Made by a program: the position numbers and the translations under genes. Positions 50,746 to 61,425 of a DNA stretch of 64,000 nt are shown here, one piece after another (the first letter of the stretch is position 1; each line of letters begins with the position of its first letter). A model generated the notes under the pieces. That model searched no databases. It was not told the origin of the DNA and saw only the letters and a program-made list of their open reading frames with translations. Source of the stretch: Circinella umbellata (lineage: Eukaryota > Mucoromycota > Mucoromycetes > Mucorales > Lichtheimiaceae); the NCBI GenBank assembly GCA_025093555.1, contig JAIWNF010000053.1:186001-250000 (forward strand), written 5' to 3'.

Positions 50746-53504
50746 CCAGTAGAAATCCTATACAAAAGAAGAGTAGACCGATTGTTCAATGAGTACTATA
50801 CAGTGTATGATGATAATTATAAAAGAGAGAGCGTGTTTGATTTTAATTCACAGATAATTTTGTTATTAATGAAAAAAAAAGGATTATTACGTACGTAGTT
50901 TTAATCACTTATATTGAAAATGATTTATCGGTCCAAGAATGATAAAAGATAATGTAAAAGTGTAAATGCTCGTGATATAAATAAATATCAAACAAGTGGC
51001 AAGCTTGTTAACGTTCTTAGATGTTAATGACCATACAGCTATCAATTGAATAATAAATATAATCATACCCTTAATAATCGAAAAAAAATATATGCCGCTA
51101 TCTTTTGCTCTTAATAAATTTATTAAGGAAAAAAATAAGAGAAATAAGAAATGAGGCATCAAAAATATCAATTATTATGTTACATGGGCTACAGCTCTCC
51201 TTTACAAAATAATTACAGTATGATTATTTTAATACGTACGCCAATATTTTATAGTTAAACAAAGCAAGGAAAGATATGATGAATTGATACGTATTATTAT
51301 TATTGAGCCTCATTAACATAAAAATTGTGATATGTCATATACGTATTGTTTTAAACTTTTAAAACAATTCAACATCTTTCCAGTTCGATACTTGGATAGA
51401 TATAAACAGATGCTCGGATATGACGCACTATTTTATTTAGATTATATTATTACATCTAATAGACATCCTCCCATCCACTCGATACATATAACCATATTCG
51501 TTTTTCTTATTCTTCATCAACTTTTTGATGTTTTCATCGTTCCAATACTTTTTATTTGAATTCGTATTGAATTTGTTACTGAAAGAAAAGTTGGCACTAA
51601 AATTGATCTCATTTCTCAATGCATACGACGGAAAATATATTTTTGATTTTATTAGATCACGTGCCCGCATTTTTTGGGAAGGCTAAGAAGGTTAAAATGA
51701 TATACAAAGAATAAAAAGATAAGATACGTAGGGTTCTGGGCGGTGTTTATTCGATCGCACTACGCTCTAGGTTTTCTTTTTTTTTTCTTTTGTTAAATAG
51801 ATCAGTTAGTAGGATCACTATGCTTTATAATCATAATTGAAGTACCCCAACGTAATGCAAGCAAAAAGGGTGGAAAAAAAATTGCGTAATTCAAATTATT
51901 GATAAGCAGTTATGTTAAAAAGTTAAAATCTTTATGTCATTTTCGTAATTTTTTACTATTGAAAGTGTGTAAATGCAGTCGAACTTCAATATATTGTCAG
52001 CTTTGAACCGGTTATATATCAAGCTTGTTTACTAGTGATGGTTATCATTGGCTGGCGAACTATTCAATAAATCAAACATCTTGATGGGTATATAGAACAA
52101 CAGCTTTATAAATTTTGCTATATTAGACTCAAAATAAAGGAGCCTGGTTTTGCAGTCAAAATAATATAATAATAGCAACACTGTACAGGAATACGTCATA
52201 AAAAAGTGCTTTGTTCTTGATTGACACATGTGATTTACATTGTACATCGTGTATATTGTCGAGTGTCACGATGGTACCATGTATGAAATACACACAGGCT
52301 CATATCAAAGCAAGGACGAAACTATGTTTGGGGTATAAGTATCGTTCACAATAAATGAAACTTTTTCTTTTCTCTTATCCTCCATCGTATTTTATTTGAG
52401 TATTTGCTATAAGAATTCAAGAAAAAAAAATCGTGCGTACTTATTATGTTATAACGTAATAATTACTACGACTTAAAAAAGATTATTACACAAACAACTT
52501 TTTTCTCGTCATTTACTAATATGTCTGATCTCGGCTCGTATCATATAAGGAATGGCGTCGGAAATTTACCACTTTTATTGTTCTCATGCTTATTAATATC
52601 CCTATACCTCATGTCTGCTGATGTTCCTGTAAACACAAAAAGTAGTCATCAGTCAATCTAATTGACTTTTCTCTTTAATTGCGCTTTATATCCGATCATA
52701 TAAAAACGGTAACGTATTGAATTACGCAGCCTCTTTTCTCTTATAAATAAAATAAAAGATAATGGGTAAATTCAATGGATAGTGATACATACGTATAAGC
52801 AGTCATATATTATATTAGAATCCCGGATAACAATAACTGCCGTGCTAATGTTAATCTATCAAAGGAAGATTAATATTTTTTTTTTGCTATTATCGAATTC
52901 ATATGTAACTTATAATTGTACGTACATACGAAAATATTACCTTTTCATGCTATCAGTTAAGTTGGGTGTAAATATTATATAGTTCTCTCTTCTCTCAGAT
53001 ATGGTATGTTCAACAACCAGCAAAAAATAGCTTTTTTGGGAAAAATAAAAGGAACAGATTATAATTATCAGGAAAAAGGGGTCCTTTTTTATATTATATC
53101 AGTAAAAGGTAAAATAAGCTTACGTTACCTTTGTCACCTTGAAAAGTCACTAGGGAAGAGTACCAAATCTTCCCACCCGTTTCGTTTTGCTATATTATAC
53201 GGAGATTTTATTTTTTCAAATAAGTGTTGGTCCGAAACATAGATCAGTAGATTATTTGAGAGAGAAAACAAAACAGTAATTGTAATATATAGAATATGTA
53301 AGCAGATGGAATCTTGTGCTCGGAAACAAAGAAGTGTAACAGAAAAGAAAAGTTACTTCGACATGACGTGTTTATGGCAAAATAATCCAAAGCAACCGAC
53401 CCCATCAATAAATGGTGTCTTAAAAATCAAATATCTGTAAGGTGTAATATATTGTACAGTAATCGAAAGTCCCTATTCATTCAGCGTTTGGTTTGGGGTT
53501 TCTT
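50746..53504. other. Intergenic region
   Basis: About 2.8 kb. A hydrophobic 88-codon minus-strand frame at 50905-51171 and overlapping frames on both strands at 51332-51670 lack motifs. A 46-codon plus-strand frame at 52521-52661 begins MSDLGSYHIRNG and has one hydrophobic stretch. None is supported as a gene. Confidence 0.35.
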
Positions 53505-53680
53505 TTACGTACACATATAGCCTCTCAATGATTCCGGCTTATCCCTTGATCGGCCAATGAAGTTTTTAAGGTCGTCAGCGAAATAACGAAGAATCCATTT
53601 ATTAAAGAGGAGAATGGCTGGGGTAATAGCGACAAACACAATAGAAAAATTTCTTTCAAATTGTTGATATAAAAGTACAA
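53505..53680 (-). pseudogene. Orphan terminal exon with one membrane segment
   Basis: On the minus strand an AACAG acceptor (edge at 53680) opens a frame of 57 codons plus TAA. It encodes VLLYQQFERNFS, then a hydrophobic stretch IVFVAITPAILLFNKWIL, then a charged tail RYFADDLKNFIGRSRDKPES ending GYMCT. Codon use and the membrane-plus-basic-tail layout are protein-like. Upstream on the same strand (53753-53985) another coding-like stretch lies behind a TTATAG acceptor, in which two overlapping frames both look plausible (one includes YLKDRPLDPHPSYTLADM). I could not join them cleanly. Either the 3' end of an unrecognised membrane-protein gene or a relic. Confidence 0.33.
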
Positions 53681-54451
53681 CTGTTCATTATGTGCTGTAA
53701 TAATCAAATATAGTATTGTTTTTAGGGGGAAAGGGGACCGTCGATACATATGTTATATTTTTAATTTCAGTCCTTTTTTATATTCTTTTGATGTTTTGGT
53801 AAGCTTGTAAAATAAAGAACCATTATATAATTTTTTTCTTTTTGCTTGAAAAAATACCATGTCGGCTAAAGTATACGAAGGATGTGGATCAAGTGGTCTG
53901 TCTTTCAAATAAAGGGTGCACAAAAACATTTTTTTTGTAAACACTCTGGTCACCATAGTTTCGGGACGACCCATAATGAACTATAATTTCATTTGTTTTA
54001 CTAATTCATTTGATGCAAAAAAAAACATACGAAATGAGCATTTTAGTGTGTGGGAAAGTAGAAAAAGTATTACTATTTTGAGAAGTAAATTCAAGTATAC
54101 AAAAAACGGAACTTCTTGGAATGTAAAATCATTGGTTGGAAGTATATGTAAGCGCTCATTTCACACCTACTTTATTTAAGAAGGCACATCCGACAGCTCC
54201 CGCACTGGGCTTACGTAAATGATGGGCTAGGAATTGGCGGTAAATGTGGGGAAGAAGCGGAGTACTATGAGATGAAAGTAGCGACCCGCTAGGGTTTGTT
54301 GAACCTCGGTACTACCAAGTGGAGGAACCTAAAAAAAAAGATCAAGTGGAACCCGAGAAAGTCTTTGTGGGGAATATAAAAAGACGGGCTCATTAAATTT
54401 TTTTTATAGATCTATTTACCACTAATTTTTTTTACAAGCATATCCTACCTT
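53681..54451. other. Intergenic region and transporter promoter
   Basis: About 770 bp. It contains the ambiguous coding-like stretch described with the orphan exon, overlapped on the plus strand by an 87-codon frame (53916-54179). A GC-richer promoter region (54180-54370) lies before the MFS gene. Confidence 0.4.
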
Positions 54452-56332
54452 ATGGATAAACATCAAGTTGATCAGGTAGATGCTCTGTCACGGACAAGCA
54501 GTCATCATACACAGGAAAAACCGGTGTATGATGAGCTCACTCCAGAAGAAAAAGAAATTGAAAAGAAACTTGTTCGTAAACTCGATTATCGATTGATGAT
54601 TTGGGCGTAGGTGTTATAATTGCAACAAGCGACCTCCTTTATCCCTTTATCCAACAAATTTTCTAATGCTAAATAATCTTTGGTACATTTATTAGTTTCT
54701 TTGCTTACTGGGCCAATGGTCTTGATCGTAATAATATGCGTAAGTGTTTCGATTAATTAGATCACTGGATAATTGATATACGTGTGTGCTTGTGTAACTA
54801 ATATATTATGTTTCTTTTCTATTAGCTAACGCTTACACAAATGGTTTAAAGGAAGACTTGGAGCTTGAATCATCTGCATACAATTGGGCCGTTACTATGT
54901 TTTTTATCGGTTATGTCATGTACGTATATTGAAAATTTATGATCAGGTGTATATGTTGAATTTGTTGGGTTCGATAATTAACTGTATGTATAACAGTCTT
55001 CAAATCCCCGCAAATATGGTTATTACTAAAGTACGACCTAGTATCATGCTTCCTTGTGTTGTCACTTTATGGGGTGCTGTTGTATGTTTCATGGCCCTTG
55101 TAAAGACGCATAGCGCTATTTTTGGTTTACGTTTTGTCCTTGGTATTGCTGAAGCTCCATTTTACCCTGGTATGGTATTCGTGCTTGGTAACTGGTATAC
55201 TCGTCAGGAACTTGGTACCCGTACTGCCTTTTTCGTTGCTGGTTCTCAATGTAAGTAAAAGTTCAGACTGACCTATTTTGCGTGGTCATCTTATTACCAT
55301 TTTCCTAATCAACCGTTTTTCTTAAATAGTTTCTGGTGCGTTCAGTGGTTTGATTTCAGGTGCAATTGCTCAAACTCTTGACGGAGCCCATGGTATGCGT
55401 GGTTGGTACGTAGACGTATAATAATTGAAAAAAAGAAAATGGTACTGGAATATCAGCATTTATTTATGTATTTGGTATTATTTGTCAACAGGAAATGGCT
55501 CTTTATTATTGAAGGCCTTATTGGAGTTGTTGTTGGTATTGCCGGTTTCTTTTTAATTCCTGATTACCCTCACAATACTCGCTGGATTCTTCACGAACAA
55601 CGTGAAATTGCTGTTAAGCGCCTGGAGCGTCAAGGCAAAAAGGTTATTGCCACTGGCCTTAACATGACCACTTTACGTAATGTTTCTACTACACCTTATA
55701 TTTATTTATTCATTTTGATTTTCACCTGTATGCAACTTGGTATGGGTATCTTGCAGCAATTCCCTATCATTCTCCGTGAAATGGGTTATGAAGCCTCCTA
55801 TGCCAACTATATGTCTGTACCTGTCTGGTGTGTAGCTGCAATTGTTATTGTCACTCAAGGTTATCTTTCTGATCGTTATGGTAAACGTCATTGGCATATC
55901 CAAGCTGGTGCAATTTGGACCCTTATCTTTTATGTTTTACTTGTCGCCGTCAATAATGGTCATGTACCTATTCCTCTTTTATACGTTTGTGTCTACATGG
56001 TTGTTCCAGTTCTTGGTATTTCCCCCATCATGATGACATGGAACAACGAAATCCATCAATGTGATCCAGAAACTCGTGCCTTGGCTATTGCAATGGTTAA
56101 CTCAATCGGTAACCTTGCTCCCAACTTTATTAACGTCGCTGCCTGGACAGTGACTCAAGCTCCTGAGTTCCGTATTGGTAAAATAGTATCAACCAGTACC
56201 ACAGCACTCATGATTATATTATGTTTGGTCGTTTATATCTTGGAAGAAAAGAAAATCTTGCTTCCTCAAGCTCAAAATCCTACTGAAACCGAGGGTGCTA
56301 GTGACAGGAAAGAAGAAGAAGAAGAAGTTTAA
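54452..56332 (+). CDS. MFS transporter, anion:cation symporter (Dal5/Tna1-like) type
   Basis: Plasma-membrane symporter for a small organic anion such as allantoate, nicotinate or a vitamin; the substrate cannot be read from sequence. Six exons: 54452-54606, 54696-54739, 54826-54919, 54997-55250, 55330-55405, 55492-56332; 487 aa. The N-terminus is hydrophilic and acidic with KKLVRKLDYRLMIWAFFAYW, then LDRNNMPNAYTNGLKEDL, the typical first loop of this family. FIGYVILQIPANMVITKVRP and GLRFVLGIAEAPFYPGMVFV mark the conserved N-half helices, and GYLSDRYGKR is the inter-domain MFS signature-like loop. About twelve hydrophobic segments are visible. The C-tail is Glu-rich. The donor of exon 1 sits within GCGTAG, so reading through would stop at once. 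Confidence 0.92.
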
Positions 56333-56700
56333 TTCATTTATTTACATATTTAATCATTTATTTTTTATATTCATCCTGTAACTTTTATTATATTATATGT
56401 GGTACTATTTTAATTTTGTAAATACTTTTATATCTTTTTATTTAATACGTATAAAGAAAAAAATATGGTTCGATATGTAATTTTCTCAAGCCATATATTA
56501 AGATCAGATGCTTTTTTTTATTTGTTTATTTATCTATTCGAGAATCAGTATGACTTTATTACGTAGATAGCTAAAACAATATAATATAAATTTCTTGTAT
56601 CATAACGCAAGAAAAAATGATTTTTTAAGCTACTCAAAGAAAAAAAAGTACCTTGGACTTCTGAAATTTAGCGAACATTTTTTATTTCATTTAAAGATAA
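56333..56700. other. Intergenic region after the MFS gene
   Basis: AT-rich 3' sequence. A 62-codon plus-strand frame at 56595-56783 overlaps the pseudogene below in another frame and looks like noise. Confidence 0.5.
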
Positions 56701-57348
56701 ACAAGTACTTACAGACAAAAGCTGGTTCCTCAACCGTTGTTTGGTACGTTGCGATTGGTTGGAACGCGAGGACTTCGAGATGATATACTGTTATTTATAG
56801 CTGTAGAGCAAGCAGAAAAAAGATATTGAACTAGGATTACAACAAACAACCACTAAACAAACCTGGAAAATTTCTCAACTTCAACGAGAAAAAAGCTATT
56901 TACAAGCTACAAATTACTCTTCTATCACTACTACTCATACTAATAATAACATGATAAATAATAATTGTTATAATAATGCAACCACAAAAATAACTTTTCC
57001 TTAAATTAACAGCAAGTTCAGCAACAACAAATTCTTATCTGGAAAATTTTATTGCAGATGAGGCTACTTATGTTCTTTTAGCGACTTTTTTGTAATACTA
57101 CGTGCTGATCAATAATTATTGTCAAACTGACTTGGCAAAGATTAAAAAAGAAGTAGTAGTAATAATGTTGATGACATTCTTATCGGTATCGGTATCGTTT
57201 TCGCGTCTTCTAGTGTTTCAAACATGGTAGTAAATGTTATGATGTGACAGGTGAAAATGGTGTAGTAGCAAAAGCTATTGCAGAAATGGTACGATTTTTG
57301 GTACATATAATATCCAGTTCTATTCATTTATTTTAATATTATACTAGT
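56701..57348 (+). pseudogene. Decayed coding sequence with frameshifts, family unknown
   Basis: The plus strand reads TYRQKLVPQPLFGTLRLVGT, then RDDILLFIAVEQAEK, and hits a stop at 56827-56829. Skipping one base of a 6-A run (56816-56821) restores DIELGLQQTTTKQTWKISQL and a further 45 codons to a stop at 57002. After another shift the sequence continues with NSYLENFIADEATYVLLATF, then NNVDDILIGIGIVFASSSVS and TGENGVVAKAIAEMVRFL. Each piece looks like protein, and each is broken from the next by one or two bases. This is the pattern of a pseudogene. Low-quality sequence in homopolymers could explain only some of the breaks. I do not recognise the family. Confidence 0.38.
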
Positions 57349-58044
57349 GCTACCGTTGATCTCAAATGGTAACTATGTTAATAATTCCATTTTGACGATA
57401 GGATGGCAGTGTTTTTTTCTTTTCCTTTTTATAGCAATAGTACCATCAATATTCTCCTGATCTTTCTCTTTATAGGATCTTTTCATAATTTTATAATCAT
57501 TCTTATTGTAATTAAGAGAAGAAGAAGAAGAAGGAGGAGGAGAAGAAAGATGTAACATGTCGTTCACTTAGAGTGTAAAAAATAATATAATTTCTATAGC
57601 AATCGATGCTGTTTTGCTTATTCCTACGTAATAAATATAAAATTCCAATATAATATGCCATTGGTTAATTTATGCTCTACTAAAATAAACCGAACAACAT
57701 TCATTTATCTATTTATTATAAGGTAAAAGCTTTTACTATTATTATCGCTGTTACTATCAATACTACTGATTGACATCTTTTCTATTTGTGTACGTACAAA
57801 TAGTCGAGTCCAATATATATTAGTTCTTCTGATAGCTTAATGGGTTACACAAGGTCTGAAAGAAATTGTCTGGTGCTTCTATATTATTTTCTTTACGAGA
57901 TAACATATAGCTAAAATTAATTAAGGACGGTCTATGTTCTTTTTGTTAACAATATAGTAATATCTATATAATGTACATGGTACATTAAAGTACAATAATA
58001 ACTTTGTTTTCTAGTATATATATATATATATTGCGCAATACTAG
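57349..58044. other. Intergenic region with weak coding-like traces
   Basis: A plus-strand trace at about 57818-57905 reads SSSDSLMGYTRSERNCLVLL before stops, and a Ser-rich minus-strand frame lies at 57373-57567. These may be further pieces of the same decayed locus. Not called separately. Confidence 0.3.
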
Positions 58045-58163
58045 TTGGGATTGACGCCCGTCAGCATTCGACTAGCAAATATCAGTACCCATACCTTGAC
58101 GAGCATTCTGGTAAAACCTTCACACAATGGACTGATAGCTATTTCCTTAACCAAAATGATTAA
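58045..58163 (+). pseudogene. Orphan acceptor-led terminal exon
   Basis: After an ATACTAG acceptor the frame gives GIDARQHSTSKYQYPYLDEH, then SGKTFTQWTDSYFLNQND and TAA: 39 codons of polar, protein-like sequence in AT-rich DNA. No matching upstream exon was found. Possibly the 3' end of the decayed locus at 56.7-57.9 kb, or the last exon of an unseen gene. The family is not recognised. Confidence 0.3.
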
Positions 58164-59052
58164 TAAAGAAATCTGTTCCATTAACTTTACTTACCTTTTC
58201 CTCCCGAGCCTTTCTTGCTTCTTTTTTCTTGTATATTCGCTTTAATAGTAGAATAACCCTTTTAATAGACACCTTTTCTCTTTCTCCATTTTCACAATGT
58301 TTCGCTCCCTTCTTTATTTTCAAAGTTTCCTCCGTAGTATCCCCTTCCGCGCCTATTTACCTATCTTTCAAAAGAGGTTCTTTTTTTTTTCTTTTTACTT
58401 TTCTAATTCGTTTTATGAGTCGTCTCAATCATATGTCTTTTGAGACGCTGGATTATAGAAGACAATAAAAAAGCAAAACCATTTTCAACGGATGTATATA
58501 AATGATTATTATTGTTTGAAATTTTTATAGTAGATTTTGTTTTTCTTCCATCACTTCATACGTAACTTTTTTTTTTGCATCAGAATAAATTTCATCTCCT
58601 GGTGGACATTTTGTCTGGGGTTTGTAGATTCCTATATTGATGAGCATTTACGAAAATATGGTTTTACGTAGTTCTCATAATAATAATAATAATGAGTGTC
58701 AACTAGTTTGATCATATACAGTATGTATGTTATCTTTAAACATAGATACTTGAAACGTTAAGCAAGTTAATGCTCACAAAGAATGAAATGTTTTTAAAAT
58801 ATAACGTCAACAAACAATATACTGTACGTAAAAGCGTGCTGGTATCTTCTCTTTGGTTCTTTGATCCTGTATAGTCGCATCATTAAAATTGTATTACAAA
58901 AACACAATGTCTTAATAGATTTATTAGCAGAAGTTCTTAATATTCAAAAAAAAATAACGATTTGCGCCAAAAAAAAAAAAAAAGAAATATGGGAAGAGAA
59001 AGAAAGTGCTTCGAAGAGACAGAACTAAAAAGGAGCTGTCTACATTAGCTTT
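58164..59052. other. Intergenic region
   Basis: About 0.9 kb with T-rich tracts and a small AAT repeat near 58678-58694. No gene. Confidence 0.5.
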
Positions 59053-61001
59053 CTAATAAAATGCTTGAATACCAGTAATGCTCTTGCCTAAGATCAGTGC
59101 GTGGATATCCGATGTGCCTTCATAGGTATTAACACTTTCCAAATTGCAAAGATGTCGAATAACATGATATTCATCCACAATACCATTGCCACCTAACATA
59201 TCACGGCAGTCGCGTGCGATTTGCAATGCTTTACCAGCAGAATTTCTCTTTATCATGGAAATCATCTGTGGAGCAGCTCTACCAGCTTCTTTGAGCCTTC
59301 CAACATGAAGACATGATTGAAGTGCAAGTGCAATCTATTTATAAAAAAAGATAACAGTTAGTATTCTAATTTTTTAAAAAAATTCAATAATCTTTTGTAT
59401 AAGTGTTGTATGCACCTCAGAGTGGGCATCTGCAAGTTTTTTTTGAATTAATTGATTGCCAGCAATAGGTTTGCCGAATTGTTTTCTTTCTCTAGTATAT
59501 TCTCGTGCGACATGCAAACAGGCTTCTGCTGCACCTATAGTTATAGTAATGATGGCCGGCCAGCAAATTAGGAAAAAAGTCGACATTTTTTAACATTAAG
59601 AATAATAGGCTATTTTACGTACCCAGTGCACCCCAAGCAATGCCAAATCTTGCATTATTAAGACACCCAAAAGGTCCAGACAAACCCTTTGCACCAGGAA
59701 GCATGTTTTCTTTGGGGATTTGAACTTGATCCATCATGACTTGACCGGTAATAGAGGCTCTCAAAGAAAATTTACCTTCGATTTTGGTTGTTGATAAACC
59801 AGGTGTACCCTAATTACCAGGGAATAATAATAGTTTTATTATACTCGTAAAAAAAGACTACGTAGATTTCCCTTTATAAAAAAAATATAACGTACCTTTT
59901 CAACAATAAAGCCACGAACAGGCGCACCCTCTTCATCAACACTCTTCGCCCAAATAATAAACATATCTGCTATAGGAGCCAAAGTAATCCATGTCTTACT
60001 ACCATTCAGGACATAGCAATCACCTTCTTCACGTGCAGTTGTCTCCATGCTGTTTGGGTCAGAGCCATGGTTAGGCTCTGTTAGAGAAAAGCTCGGAATA
60101 ATAGTACCTTTGGCTATCGTGAAATGTCAATATCATGATATACACGTATCTTCATACATACATAATTATTTTATATATAACCATTTTTTCTTTACCTAAA
60201 CCAGGAAGGTACTTCTGCTTTTGTTCTTCAGAGCCGTAAGTATAGATAGGATGCATGACTAAAGAAGAAATAACTGACATGGCCGAACGATATCCCGAAT
60301 CAACTCTGTATGAAACCATGCCCGAAATTTTTAGTTTATATTTTTTCTTTCACACGCACAAGATAATTAAGCAAACAGATAATTAAAGTCGCGTAAATTA
60401 AATTCCTCATTTCGTATCATACTTATTTGTTTTTTTTACCTTTCAATTTCACGAGTGATTAAACCATACGCAACAGTAGATGCGCCTGCACATCCATAAC
60501 CATCAATTGTAGCTCCCAAAAGACCAAGCTCGCCCATTTCAGCTAGAATTTCAGGATCAAACTCTATTATATAGTGTAATGCCTTCTTTTTTAGTTTTTT
60601 TTTATCTTATGGATTTGTATTTATAATTTTGATCTACAGCAATAATATCTCATAAATATAAATAAGCTTACGCTCATTTCTAAATGCATTAACAGCACGT
60701 GGCATAAGTTTATCTTGGCAATAGCTTCTTGCAACATCTCTAATAAAAAAATATAGTTGAGCTTTCTTCTTCTTTTTGGCGTGAAAAAATAAAGCAACAT
60801 GTAATTTATATTATGTACGTACCTCATGATACGTTCCTCACCGGTCAATTGAGATTCAAGATCGAAAGGATCTTCCCAGTTATACTTTACATACGTATTT
60901 GAAAGACTACCACGAATAGAAGAACTGTTTGAGAAATTTCGTATCAAATTTCTATTTAATGAAGCTGGGTTCTTTAAAATAAGTACACGTTGAGCAAACA
61001 T
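59053..61001 (-). CDS. Glutaryl-CoA dehydrogenase (acyl-CoA dehydrogenase family)
   Basis: Mitochondrial FAD enzyme that oxidises and decarboxylates glutaryl-CoA to crotonyl-CoA in lysine and tryptophan breakdown. Eight exons on the minus strand: 60823-61001, 60672-60739, 60440-60563, 60196-60305, 59896-60113, 59623-59809, 59416-59534, 59053-59334; 428 aa. The N-terminus ([18 protein letters not shown]) is basic, as in a presequence. Family segments: [17 protein letters not shown] (FAD/substrate region), [59 protein letters not shown], and [16 protein letters not shown] with the catalytic Glu near 407. The end ITGIQAFY is the glutaryl-CoA dehydrogenase type. All junctions hold the frame; one donor is GTGCAT, weaker than the rest. 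Confidence 0.93.
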
Positions 61002-61425
61002 TTCAAAGCTTTAAATAATCAAGAAGAAAAAGAAGAACACGTAACTTATCAAACTTTATGCAACTTATATGTGCCCAAAAAAATTAAGAGGAAAAAAAAG
61101 GTATAGAGTCTACCTTCTCACGGACAGGCATAGTTAGATGGAATTTTCCCATGCCTGGTAACGAAATTGATTATATTGTTTGATTTATATATTTCGGTTT
61201 ATGACTCAAAAAAGAAAGAATTGGGTGAGGTGGGTGGGGGGGGTGAAAGCAGATACTTATGAACACAAAATGCTTTAGATAAAAAGAAGGAAAGAAGAAT
61301 AAGAGAAAAAAAAATACTATGAACAAATGAAAGAAAAGTAAAGGGTCTCAGATAGATAAAGAAGGACTACTACTAAAAAAAACTGAAAGAGAAAAAAACA
61401 TATTTTTATATAACTACAACCACGT
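61002..61425. other. Intergenic region between tandem minus-strand genes
   Basis: 424 bp: glutaryl-CoA dehydrogenase promoter and the purine-rich 3' region of the kinase gene. No gene. Confidence 0.6.

Noticed and set aside
52521..52661. 46-aa plus-strand frame with a hydrophobic stretch (MSDLGSYHIRNG start)
   Set aside because: Too short to separate from chance in DNA of this composition; no splice sites, promoter features or family match.
53916..54179. 87-codon plus-strand frame before the MFS gene
   Set aside because: It overlaps antisense coding-like DNA and has no motif, splice context or plausible 5' leader.
57142..57567. Minus-strand frames with Leu-run and Ser-run peptides
   Set aside because: They are explained by AGT and AAG triplet repeats and overlap the plus-strand pseudogene; no splice context.
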